11,388 nucleotides of DNA, taken from Bacillota bacterium. Its GTDB lineage: Bacteria; Bacillota; Clostridia; Tissierellales; Sedimentibacteraceae. The translations under genes and the position numbers were made by a program. Below the pieces are notes generated by a model that worked only from the letters and a program-made list of their open reading frames with translations, searched no databases and was not told the origin of the DNA. Shown here in pieces: positions 1 to 6,326 of this stretch; position 1 is the stretch's first letter, and each line of letters begins with the position of its first letter. The stretch lies in the NCBI GenBank assembly GCA_023425285.1, contig JAFACY010000290.1, positions 1-11,388 on the forward strand. Direction: 5' to 3'.

Positions 1-486
1 CTGGTTAACAATGCGTGTGTAAGCGGCATGTCTGCTGCTTGCGGATGTACATTCGGAGAAGTTATGAATAATGAAAAAGCAAGAGCTTGCGTGAGTTATT
101 TAGGACGTGAGGTTAAAGCTTGCTGTGAGGCTGAAGGTTATAAATTACCTCTATTGGTTTTAGGTTTATCTCCTGATTCCTTATCAATTAATAATCAAGA
201 GCAATTTGATGAAAATCAGAAGATGTTTATATACATGTATTCGTTTGCACCTAATGCCAAAGCAAGTATGCTTCAGGATTTGGAAAAAGGCAAGATTACG
301 GAAGTTGAAATGATTAACGGTTACGTTTCTGAAGTCGGTAAAAAGCATGGAATCCCGACCCCTTTCAATGATACGGTTATTAAAATTGTTAAAAAGATTG
401 AAAACAAGGAATTGCCTTTATCCATGAGTAATCTGGAATACTTTAATGATGATTTGTTCACTTATGATATGTATAAAGCAAAATAA
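1..486 (+). CDS. Ketopantoate reductase-family dehydrogenase, C-terminal part (5' truncated)
   Basis: The frame is open from the first base, so the gene begins outside the window; 161 codons are seen before TAA. The visible part matches the all-helical C-terminal domain of the ketopantoate reductase (PanE/ApbA) family. It starts at the segment LVNNACVSGMSA, which in the family follows the catalytic lysine, so that Lys and the N-terminal NAD(P)H-binding domain would lie just upstream of the window. The family hallmark TEVEMINGYVSEVGKKHGIP, followed by TPFNDTVIKIV, lies near codons 98-125. The family reduces 2-ketopantoate to pantoate, but many clostridial paralogues sit in catabolic clusters and act on other 2- or 3-keto/hydroxy acids. 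Here a BKACE gene starts 32 bp downstream, which suggests (inference) a dehydrogenase acting on the same pathway substrate rather than coenzyme A synthesis. Six cysteines fall in the first 42 visible residues, which is unusual. Family is confident; substrate is unknown. Confidence 0.85.
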   Translation: MVNNACVSGMSAACGCTFGEVMNNEKARACVSYLGREVKACCEAEGYKLPLLVLGLSPDSLSINNQEQFDENQKMFIYMYSFAPNAKASMLQDLEKGKITEVEMINGYVSEVGKKHGIPTPFNDTVIKIVKKIENKELPLSMSNLEYFNDDLFTYDMYKAK

Positions 487-518
487 TATAAATTAAATAA
501 ATTCTGAGGAGATTTATT

Positions 519-1358
519 ATGAATGACAAAGTAATAATTTCATGTGCTTTAACAGGTGCTTGGTCACCAAAAGAAAAAAATCTATATGTTCCATATACAC
601 CGCAGGAAATAGCTGATGATGCTTATGCAAGCTGGAAGGCAGGAGCTGCCATTGTACATCTTCATATGAGAGATGAAAATGGTCAAGGTACCATGGATAA
701 AGAAAGATTCAGAGAGAGTGTACGTTTATTAAGGGAACATAAGGATTGTGATGTAATTATTAATTGTACATCATCCGGAGCAGCTGATTTAACAGAAGAA
801 GAAAGAATGGCTCATTTTATCGGAATTCCTGAGATTGAAATGGGTTCGTGCGACATTGGATCGTTTAACTGGGCAGATGTTGGAATATTTGATAACAATC
901 CTGCTTTCTTAAAGAAGTTATGCAATACTTATAATCAGTATGATGTTAAGCCGGAAGTGGAAATATTTGATTACGGTATGCTTGGAAATGCAAAATATTA
1001 TATAGAAAAAGGATATATTAAAGGTCCTATGTGGTGTCAGCTTGTACTTGGTGTTTTGGGAGGAATGGATGCTACGGTTGATAATTTATTATATTTAGTC
1101 AGACATTTGCCGGAAAATACGGTATGGTCGGCTACTGGTATCGGAACCGGACATCTCCCAATCATGTATACTGCTGTAGCATTAGGCGGTCACTTACGAG
1201 TAGGACTTGAGGACAACCTATATATGTCACGTGGATTGAAAGCAACAAATCCGATGATGGTTGAAAGAGCCGTAAGAGTTGTCAAGGAATTTGGAAAACA
1301 GCCGGCTACGCCTGCAGAAGCACGTGAAATTCTCGGAATTAAGGAATTTGCTCTTTAG
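519..1358 (+). CDS. Beta-keto acid cleavage enzyme (BKACE, DUF849; 3-keto-5-aminohexanoate cleavage-like)
   Basis: This 279-residue protein has the usual length and TIM-barrel motifs of the BKACE family. These enzymes react a beta-keto acid with acetyl-CoA to give acetoacetate and the CoA ester of the remainder, using a divalent metal, normally zinc. Metal ligands are visible as His47 and His49 (IVHLHMRDENG) and Glu231 in LRVGLEDN; Arg227 and Asp232 match catalytic residues known from the lysine-pathway enzyme Kce, whose numbering is one lower. From memory, Kce binds the substrate amino group with Glu14; the aligned residue here is Trp15 (ALTGAWSP). This argues against assigning the lysine-fermentation substrate. 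The start is set by a GAGGAG ribosome binding site 7 nt upstream. A dehydrogenase precedes it and a thiolase follows, consistent with one beta-keto acid breakdown route. Automated annotation would probably call it kce; I leave the symbol blank because the substrate is unproven. Confidence 0.93.
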   Translation: MNDKVIISCALTGAWSPKEKNLYVPYTPQEIADDAYASWKAGAAIVHLHMRDENGQGTMDKERFRESVRLLREHKDCDVIINCTSSGAADLTEEERMAHFIGIPEIEMGSCDIGSFNWADVGIFDNNPAFLKKLCNTYNQYDVKPEVEIFDYGMLGNAKYYIEKGYIKGPMWCQLVLGVLGGMDATVDNLLYLVRHLPENTVWSATGIGTGHLPIMYTAVALGGHLRVGLEDNLYMSRGLKATNPMMVERAVRVVKEFGKQPATPAEAREILGIKEFAL

Positions 1359-1369
1359 TATAGCGTATC

Positions 1370-1411
1370 ATACATTTTAAACAAGGTATATTGATGCCTG
1401 GATTAATGTAT
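1370..1411 (+). other. Two-part hairpin between BKACE and thiolase genes
   Basis: The outer arms ATACATT (1370-1376) and AATGTAT (1405-1411) are perfect complements. Inside them AGGTAT (1384-1389) pairs with ATGCCT (1394-1399) with one G-U pair and a four-base loop. The two helices are separated by an unpaired internal loop. No T-run follows, so it is not an intrinsic terminator. A messenger-stability or processing element is possible, but a structure this weak in AT-rich DNA could be chance. Confidence 0.3.
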
Positions 1412-1432
1412 TAAAGTTTTTAGGAGGTAATT

Positions 1433-2611
1433 ATGAATAACAAAAGAGATGCGGTTATAGTGGCATATGGACGTTCGCCATTAGCTAAAGCATATAAAGG
1501 TTCCTTTGCTATGATGCATCCCATAGAATATGGTGCACAAACACTGAAAGGTGTCATTGCGAAGCTGAATGGCTTTGATCCGGCTGTTGTAGATGACGTT
1601 ATTGTAGGATGTGCTACGCCGGAAAAATATACAGGGTATAATATAGGGCGTTTGATTGCTCAGCGTGCAGGGTTACCTGATTCTGTCCCGGGTCAGACAG
1701 TTAACAGGTTTTGCTCATCAGGACTTCAGACTATAGCCACAGCCGCAAATGCTATTATGGCAAATCAGATGGATGTGATAATAGCCGGCGGTATTGAAAT
1801 GATGACCGGTATGAATATGTCATATCCTGAGGAATATCAGGATGTGCTGTTGGCAGAACAAATCCCCGGGACTTACATGCCCATGGGTATTACTGCCGAA
1901 AACGTTGTTGAACGTTTTGGTGTTACGCGTCAGGAAATGGAAGCTATGGCTGTAGAAAGTCACAGGAAGGCAGCAGCAGCTCAGGCATCCGGAAAGTTTG
2001 TTGATGAGATTATTCCGATAACAGTGAATACTGACGATGGACAGATTGTTGTGTCACAGGATGAAGGAATTCGCCCAGGCACAAAAATGGAAGACCTGTC
2101 TTCACTGAAAACACCATTTAAGGAAGATGGGTCAGTGACTGCTGCTACATCATCTCAGATGACTGACGGTGCAAGCTTTGTTATATTGATGGCACGTGAA
2201 AAGGCGGAAGAACTTGGCTATACTCCTGTCGCAAAACTTGTATCATTTGCTGTGAGTGGTGTTGCTGCTGATGTTATGGGTTTAGGTCCCATTGTTGCTG
2301 TACCTAAAGTGATGAAACGTGCCGGTTTGACTATGGACGATATGGATGTAATTGAAATCAATGAAGCATTTGCATCACAGGCATTGGTTTGTATACGTGA
2401 ATTAAAGATGCCTTTAGAGAAAGTTAATCCAAATGGCGGTGCTATGGCTTTAGGACATCCGCTTGGTGCTACCGGAGCAGTACTTACTTGCAAAGCACTA
2501 TCCGAACTTAAACGCACCAACGGCAGATACGCATTAATTACTATGTGTATTGGCGGTGGCATGGGTGCAGCCGGTATTTTTGAAAAGGAGGCATTTCAAC
2601 ATGATATTTAA
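1433..2611 (+). CDS. Thiolase (acetyl-CoA C-acyltransferase / 3-ketoacyl-CoA thiolase type)
   Basis: This 392-residue protein has the standard thiolase length and the full catalytic set: nucleophile Cys94 in NRFCSSGLQT, the NEAFA motif at 310-314, His342 in GGAMALGHPLGATGA, and Cys372 in CIGGGMG. It catalyses CoA-dependent cleavage of 3-ketoacyl-CoA, or the reverse condensation, in the cytosol. The CSSGLQ nucleophile motif resembles degradative, broader-specificity thiolases (peroxisomal ACAA1/plant KAT type) more than the CGSGL form of clostridial acetoacetyl-CoA thiolase ThlA. In context it could cleave acetoacetyl-CoA formed from BKACE-derived acetoacetate, or a longer ketoacyl-CoA; which one is inference. 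A strong AGGAGGT ribosome binding site at about 1422-1428 sets the start. Its last 11 bases overlap the next gene. Confidence 0.95.
   Translation: MNNKRDAVIVAYGRSPLAKAYKGSFAMMHPIEYGAQTLKGVIAKLNGFDPAVVDDVIVGCATPEKYTGYNIGRLIAQRAGLPDSVPGQTVNRFCSSGLQTIATAANAIMANQMDVIIAGGIEMMTGMNMSYPEEYQDVLLAEQIPGTYMPMGITAENVVERFGVTRQEMEAMAVESHRKAAAAQASGKFVDEIIPITVNTDDGQIVVSQDEGIRPGTKMEDLSSLKTPFKEDGSVTAATSSQMTDGASFVILMAREKAEELGYTPVAKLVSFAVSGVAADVMGLGPIVAVPKVMKRAGLTMDDMDVIEINEAFASQALVCIRELKMPLEKVNPNGGAMALGHPLGATGAVLTCKALSELKRTNGRYALITMCIGGGMGAAGIFEKEAFQHDI
2583..2592 (+). promoter_or_regulatory. Ribosome binding site inside thiolase gene, sets SDR start
   Basis: AAGGAGG lies within the last codons of the thiolase, 9 nt before ATG 2601. 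It decides the start of the following dehydrogenase: the longer in-frame reading from 2550 would add 17 residues ahead of the Rossmann strand and has no such site. The arrangement implies translational coupling. Confidence 0.85.
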
Positions 2612-3344
2612 TAGCAGAGTTGCAGTTGTAACAGGTTCAACTCAAGGTATCGGGCTTGCAATAGCAAAAAGACTTGCAAAAGAAGGCGTAAAGGTTGTAG
2701 TAACCAGCAGAAATATAGATAAAGTAAATGAAGCTGTCGATGAGATAATAAATGACGGTGGAGAAGCATTTGGCATTAAGTGCAATGTGACAAACAGAGA
2801 AGAAGTTAAAGCTCTTGGTGAAAAGGTTATTGAAAAATACGGCAGTATTGATATATTAGTCAACAATGCAGGAATAACCAAAGATTCATCATTTAAAAGG
2901 ATGACTGACGAACAATGGGATGTGGTTCTTGATTCTGATTTGAAATCTGTATTTATTGTTACGCAGGAATTAAGCAAGTATATGGAGTTAAATAAATACG
3001 GCAGAATAATAAATTTAAGTTCAGTTGTTGGTCTTTCAGGGAACTTCGGTCAGGCAAATTATTCAGCAGCAAAAGCAGGGATAATTGGATTGACCAAGAC
3101 ATTATCTGTGGAATTAGGAAAAAAAGGAATTACTGTTAATGCCATAGCACCGGGTTTTATTGAAACGGCTATGACGCAGGAAATTCCGGAAAAAATCAGG
3201 ACAGAAATTATTGCAAGCATTCCGGTTGGCAGGGCCGGAGAACCTGAAGATATAGCGTCAGCCACAGCTTTCCTTGCATCCGAAGAGGCTGGATTTATAA
3301 GCGGAGTTACACTCAGCATAAATGGCGCAATGTATAGATCATAG
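2601..3344 (+). CDS. Short-chain dehydrogenase/reductase, FabG-like
   Basis: A 247-residue classical SDR with the length of FabG. The cofactor-binding TGSTQGIG is at residues 11-18, NNAG at 88-91, and the catalytic triad is Ser141 (LSSVVG), Tyr154 and Lys158 (YSAAK), with the same 13- and 4-residue spacings as E. coli FabG. The C-terminal part carries the family motifs VNAIAPGFIETAMT and a GEPEDIA segment. Such enzymes interconvert 3-hydroxyacyl and 3-ketoacyl groups on ACP, CoA or free acids using NAD(P)H. Because it overlaps the thiolase and lies in a catabolic cluster without acyl carrier protein or other fatty-acid synthesis genes, oxidation of a 3-hydroxy acid or 3-hydroxyacyl-CoA is more likely than fatty-acid synthesis. 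That is inference from context. No fabG symbol is given because the substrate is not shown. Confidence 0.93.
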   Translation: MIFNSRVAVVTGSTQGIGLAIAKRLAKEGVKVVVTSRNIDKVNEAVDEIINDGGEAFGIKCNVTNREEVKALGEKVIEKYGSIDILVNNAGITKDSSFKRMTDEQWDVVLDSDLKSVFIVTQELSKYMELNKYGRIINLSSVVGLSGNFGQANYSAAKAGIIGLTKTLSVELGKKGITVNAIAPGFIETAMTQEIPEKIRTEIIASIPVGRAGEPEDIASATAFLASEEAGFISGVTLSINGAMYRS

Positions 3345-3375
3345 AAAATACAGAATATTTAAGTATTTATAATTT

Positions 3376-3420
3376 AATTAAGGTGCCCCTGCCTCTATAG
3401 TCAGGTGGTACAACTTAATT
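3376..3420 (+). other. Long bulged stem-loop upstream of the permease gene
   Basis: AATTAAG (3376-3382) pairs with CTTAATT (3414-3420), and GTGCCCCTG (3383-3391) pairs with CAGG-T-GGTAC (3402-3411). This gives 16 pairs, one of them G-U, with a two-base bulge (3412-3413) and a one-base bulge (3406), closed by a ten-base loop containing CTCTATAG. It sits 55-99 nt before the permease ATG in a 130-bp gap. No T-run follows, so an intrinsic terminator is unlikely. It matches no riboswitch class I recognise. Roles in RNA processing, differential expression or protein binding are all open. Confidence 0.55.
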
Positions 3421-3474
3421 TATCAATGAATAAAGAAGATTATTTATCAAAAAATCAAAAGGAGAAAAAATATT

Positions 3475-4791
3475 ATGAATACGTTTGCTATTATTGGTCT
3501 TTTTTTAGCTGTAGCAGTACTTGCTGTTGGAGCTTACAAAGGATTAGGCGCCCTTACATCAACACTGCTGGCTTCTCTTGTAGTTATACTTACAAATGGA
3601 ATCAACATATGGCAGGGATTTTCAGAATTCTATATGAACGGTTATGTAGGTGCTTATGCCGGATATTTCTTGCTATTGTGCTGTTCAAGCATGTATGCTA
3701 ATTTCATGAGTGAATCCGGAAGTGCAACATCTATTGCATATCAGTTTATTGACTGGTTCGGCAGGGCAAGAGTATTGCTTGTTTGCTATGCTATTACTGT
3801 AGTGCTTACCTATGGCGGTATAAGCTTGTTTGTTGTTATATATGCTTTGGCACCAATTGCATACACTCTATTTAAAGAAGCAAATTTGCCGAGACACTTA
3901 ATAGTTGCTGCAACAGCGGCTGGTTCATCGACAATTACAATGACTTCCCTTCCCGGGACGCCTGCGCTTACAAATGTAGTCCCTACTGAGTTCCTGGGAA
4001 CAACATTGACTGCCGCTCCTATTTTTGGAATTATTGCTTCAATAGCATTTATTGTAATGACATTATTCTATTTTAATTACGCTGAAAAGAAAGTAAGGGC
4101 AGATAATGAACATTGGGTAAATCCTGAAGGCATAGATATAAACGTAATTCAGGACCGCAGCATGCTGCCGTCACCTATTAAAGCATTCTTACCGATAATA
4201 ATATTACTTTCCATAATTGTGGTTGGAAGCAGATTTGGGCTTATTTCCACCATGCTTGCTACAGGGGCTATGTTAGCAGGTACTGCTGTTGTATGTGTTA
4301 TTAACCTTGATAAATTCAAAGGGAAAAATATTAAAAAGATAATATCTTCCGGACTAGAAGGAGGCATAGGTGCTATTGGAGGATTTGCAGGAGTTGTTGC
4401 TTTTGGCGCTGTTGTATCAAAATCTCAGGCTTTTGCATCAATAGTTGAGTGGGTATTAAGCCTGCAAATGAATCCATATACACAGGGTGTTGTTGCTACA
4501 AGTGTAGTATCTGCTATAACAGGGTCATCATCAGGTGGATTAAGAATAATGTTCAGCGCATTTACGGAAAGCTTTTTAGCATCAGGTGCAAATTTAGATA
4601 TGTTGCACCGTTTGGTGAGCATAGCTGCCGGTGCATTAGATACACTGCCGCATTCACCGGGAATATTCCTTACACTTGCAGTACTTGGACTTACTCACAA
4701 GAATGCATATAAACATATATTTGTGACAACTGTAGTAATACCATCTATTATTACGTTGGTATCCTTAGCAGTACTGGTTATGTTTTTCTAA
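3475..4791 (+). CDS. GntP-family permease (gluconate/hydroxybutyrate:H+ symporter family)
   Basis: A 438-residue, very hydrophobic protein with about 11-12 predicted membrane segments from residue 4 to the C terminus, the normal size for GntP-family secondary transporters. Family signatures include TMTSLPGTPA at residues 155-164, a glycine/serine-rich stretch ITGSSSGGLRIMF, and TLPHSPG at 390-396 followed by a conserved LTHKNAYKHIF segment. A charged cytoplasmic-type loop lies near residues 200-230. The family imports gluconate and related sugar acids with protons; a sub-branch in organic-acid catabolic clusters is annotated as beta-hydroxybutyrate permease. Lying between the SDR and the CoA-transferase, it most likely brings in the acid degraded by this cluster (inference). 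Start ATG 3475 is preceded by AAAAGGAG with an AT-rich spacer of about 10 nt. Confidence 0.9.
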   Translation: MNTFAIIGLFLAVAVLAVGAYKGLGALTSTLLASLVVILTNGINIWQGFSEFYMNGYVGAYAGYFLLLCCSSMYANFMSESGSATSIAYQFIDWFGRARVLLVCYAITVVLTYGGISLFVVIYALAPIAYTLFKEANLPRHLIVAATAAGSSTITMTSLPGTPALTNVVPTEFLGTTLTAAPIFGIIASIAFIVMTLFYFNYAEKKVRADNEHWVNPEGIDINVIQDRSMLPSPIKAFLPIIILLSIIVVGSRFGLISTMLATGAMLAGTAVVCVINLDKFKGKNIKKIISSGLEGGIGAIGGFAGVVAFGAVVSKSQAFASIVEWVLSLQMNPYTQGVVATSVVSAITGSSSGGLRIMFSAFTESFLASGANLDMLHRLVSIAAGALDTLPHSPGIFLTLAVLGLTHKNAYKHIFVTTVVIPSIITLVSLAVLVMFF

Positions 4792-4828
4792 ATTAAAATT
4801 CCTTACAGTCTCTATAGGAGGGTTATTA

Positions 4829-4861
4829 AATATTGCGATGCGTATAACGCGTCGCAATATT
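4829..4861 (+). other. Near-perfect 14-bp hairpin upstream of the CoA-transferase gene
   Basis: Arms 4829-4842 (AATATTGCGATGCG) and 4848-4861 (CGCGTCGCAATATT) pair over 14 positions with one G-U wobble; the loop is TATAA. The GC-rich inner stem stands out from the surrounding AT-rich 138-bp gap. The downstream bases are TAATAATTTA rather than a T-run, so it is not a classic intrinsic terminator. As DNA it is also a near-palindrome that could serve as an operator. It lies 69 nt upstream of the CoA-transferase ATG. Confidence 0.6.
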
Positions 4862-4929
4862 AATAATTTAAAGAAAATTAATAAAATTAAATTAACATAT
4901 ATAGTCGAAACACTTTACAGGAGGAAATT

Positions 4930-6237
4930 ATGAGCTGGACTAATGAATATAAACAAAAATTAACAAACGCTGAAGAAGCTGTAAAGCTTATTAATTCCGG
5001 AGACAGAGTTTATGCAGGAACCTGTTCCAGTGTAGCATTAACATTAATTAATGCGTTATGGGACAGAAAAAAAGAACTTGAGAATGTTGAAATAACAAGC
5101 GCACTGGTATTAAAGCCTACACCATTATATGACGAAGCGGAAGGGAACCCTTTTACATTCGGAACTTTTTTTATGGGAGTTAAAGAAAGAAAGACCAGAG
5201 ATAACGGAATAAAGCTGAACTATACGTCAGTTCATCTCAGTCAGATTGATATATGGTGCAAAGAAGTCGCACGTCCGGATGTATGTTTATTTGATGTTTC
5301 AGAGCCGGATGAGAACGGGTACATGTGTTTTGGTCCATCAGGCATAGCGCTTAATAAATTTCTGAAAGAAGGCGCAGACAGGATTATACTTCAGGTTAAT
5401 AAACAGACACCTTATATATTCGGACAAAACAACCTGATACATGTTTCCGAGGCGGATGCAATAATTGAGGTAGATGATGCACTGACAACTTTAGCAAACC
5501 CGGAAATAGATGACACGACAGAAATTCTTTCAAGGATTATTGTTGACCATGTTCCTGACGGTGCTACTATACAGCTTGGACTGGGTTCATTGTCAACTGC
5601 CATTGGATTTGGGCTTGGTAACAAAAATGATCTTGGAATCCACTCTGAATTACTGAGTGAGCCTATGCTGAAACTAATAGTTAACGGAAATGTTACAAAC
5701 AAGTACAAAGGCTTTATGGATGGAAAAACTGTTTTCGGATTTGCTCTCGGATCATCAGAATTATATAAGTATCTGAACAAGAATAATAAAGTTTATGGTG
5801 CGGAATTTCCATTTGTAAATAATCCGGAAATTATTGCAAAAAATAAAAAGATGATTTCAATAAATTCAACTATGGCTCTGGACATTTTTGGTCAGGCTGC
5901 ATCTGATTCAATGGGATGGAAGCAACAAAGCGCCACAGGAGGGCAATTGGATTTCGTAAGAGGTGCCCAAAGATCGGAGAGCGGCAAATCTATTATTGCA
6001 ACTTCCTCAAGCTTTATAAAAAACGGGGAGAGAATCAGCAAAATATTAACCGCATTCCCTGCAGGAACGGCAGTTACAACACCAAGATCGGATATTCAAT
6101 ATGTTGCTACCGAATATGGATGTATAAATTTAAAGGTTCTGAATATGTCAGACAGGGTAAGGGCAATGATTAGTCTTGCTCATCCTGATTTCAGGGATAA
6201 ACTGACAGAAGATGCTAAACAATTCAACCTTATCTGA
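4930..6237 (+). CDS. CoA-transferase of the acetyl-CoA hydrolase/transferase (4-hydroxybutyrate/butyryl-CoA transferase) family
   Basis: A 435-residue protein with the two-domain layout and length of the 4-hydroxybutyrate CoA-transferase (AbfT/Cat2) and butyryl-CoA:acetate CoA-transferase group. The catalytic glutamate that forms the glutamyl-CoA thioester is Glu240 in GIHSE (236-240), and the conserved glycine-rich motif GGQLDF is at 337-342, followed by VRGAQRSE. The enzyme moves CoA between acyl-CoA and a free acid, typically acetate, in the cytosol. In this cluster it could activate acetoacetate or the imported acid, or recover energy by passing CoA to acetate; the sequence alone does not decide. 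AGGAGG lies 5 nt before the ATG. The gap upstream holds a strong hairpin. After the stop there is only a weak TATCT/AGATA inverted repeat, so transcription may run on toward recA. Confidence 0.92.
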   Translation: MSWTNEYKQKLTNAEEAVKLINSGDRVYAGTCSSVALTLINALWDRKKELENVEITSALVLKPTPLYDEAEGNPFTFGTFFMGVKERKTRDNGIKLNYTSVHLSQIDIWCKEVARPDVCLFDVSEPDENGYMCFGPSGIALNKFLKEGADRIILQVNKQTPYIFGQNNLIHVSEADAIIEVDDALTTLANPEIDDTTEILSRIIVDHVPDGATIQLGLGSLSTAIGFGLGNKNDLGIHSELLSEPMLKLIVNGNVTNKYKGFMDGKTVFGFALGSSELYKYLNKNNKVYGAEFPFVNNPEIIAKNKKMISINSTMALDIFGQAASDSMGWKQQSATGGQLDFVRGAQRSESGKSIIATSSSFIKNGERISKILTAFPAGTAVTTPRSDIQYVATEYGCINLKVLNMSDRVRAMISLAHPDFRDKLTEDAKQFNLI

Positions 6238-6259
6238 TAAATGTTTTTAGATATATTTA

Positions 6260-6288
6260 TTGACAATTAGTTCTTTATTCTGTATAAT
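6260..6288 (+). promoter_or_regulatory. Sigma-A promoter of recA
   Basis: A consensus -35 box TTGACA (6260-6265) and a consensus -10 box TATAAT (6283-6288) are separated by exactly 17 bp. The recA ATG is 38 bp past the -10 box, and a LexA-type operator starts 10 bp after it. Transcription should begin near 6295. Confidence 0.92.
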
Positions 6289-6298
6289 AAATAAAAGA

Positions 6299-6310
6299 GA
6301 ACAATTGTTC
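6299..6310 (+). promoter_or_regulatory. LexA (SOS) operator of recA
   Basis: GAAC-AATT-GTTC is a perfect dyad matching the Gram-positive LexA box core GAAC-N4-GTTC (B. subtilis form CGAACRNRYGTTCG); the flanks are A on the left and G on the right. It lies just after the -10 box, covering about +5 to +16 of the expected transcript, where LexA would block initiation until RecA-stimulated self-cleavage. Confidence 0.9.
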
Positions 6311-6326
6311 GTGAAGGAGACCAGGG

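Noticed and set aside
519..1358. Assigning the BKACE gene as lysine-pathway kce
   Set aside because: Trp replaces the substrate-binding Glu14, and the other lysine-fermentation genes are absent from the visible cluster.
2218..2562. Reverse-strand frame inside the thiolase, with similar ones inside SDR, permease, CoA-transferase, recA, rny and purB
   Set aside because: All are fully antisense to well-supported genes, lack ribosome binding sites and recognisable domains, and follow from codon use on the true strand.
2550..2600. Longer reading of the SDR gene starting at ATG 2550
   Set aside because: It would add 17 residues not found in FabG-like proteins and overlap the thiolase by 62 bp. 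ATG 2601 has AAGGAGG 9 nt upstream and gives the normal length.
3368..3373. TATAAT before the permease gene as an internal promoter
   Set aside because: No -35 box is found 16-18 bp upstream (AAAATA at the 17-bp position), and the area is very AT-rich.
3376..3420. T-box or other known riboswitch ahead of the permease
   Set aside because: There is no T-box AGGGTGGNACCGCG motif, no specifier stem and no following terminator; a plain bulged hairpin is all that can be supported.
3405..3701. 98-codon frame before and across the start of the permease gene
   Set aside because: It lies mostly in another frame of the membrane-protein coding region, has no placed ribosome binding site and gives a Cys/Tyr-rich sequence unlike a real protein.
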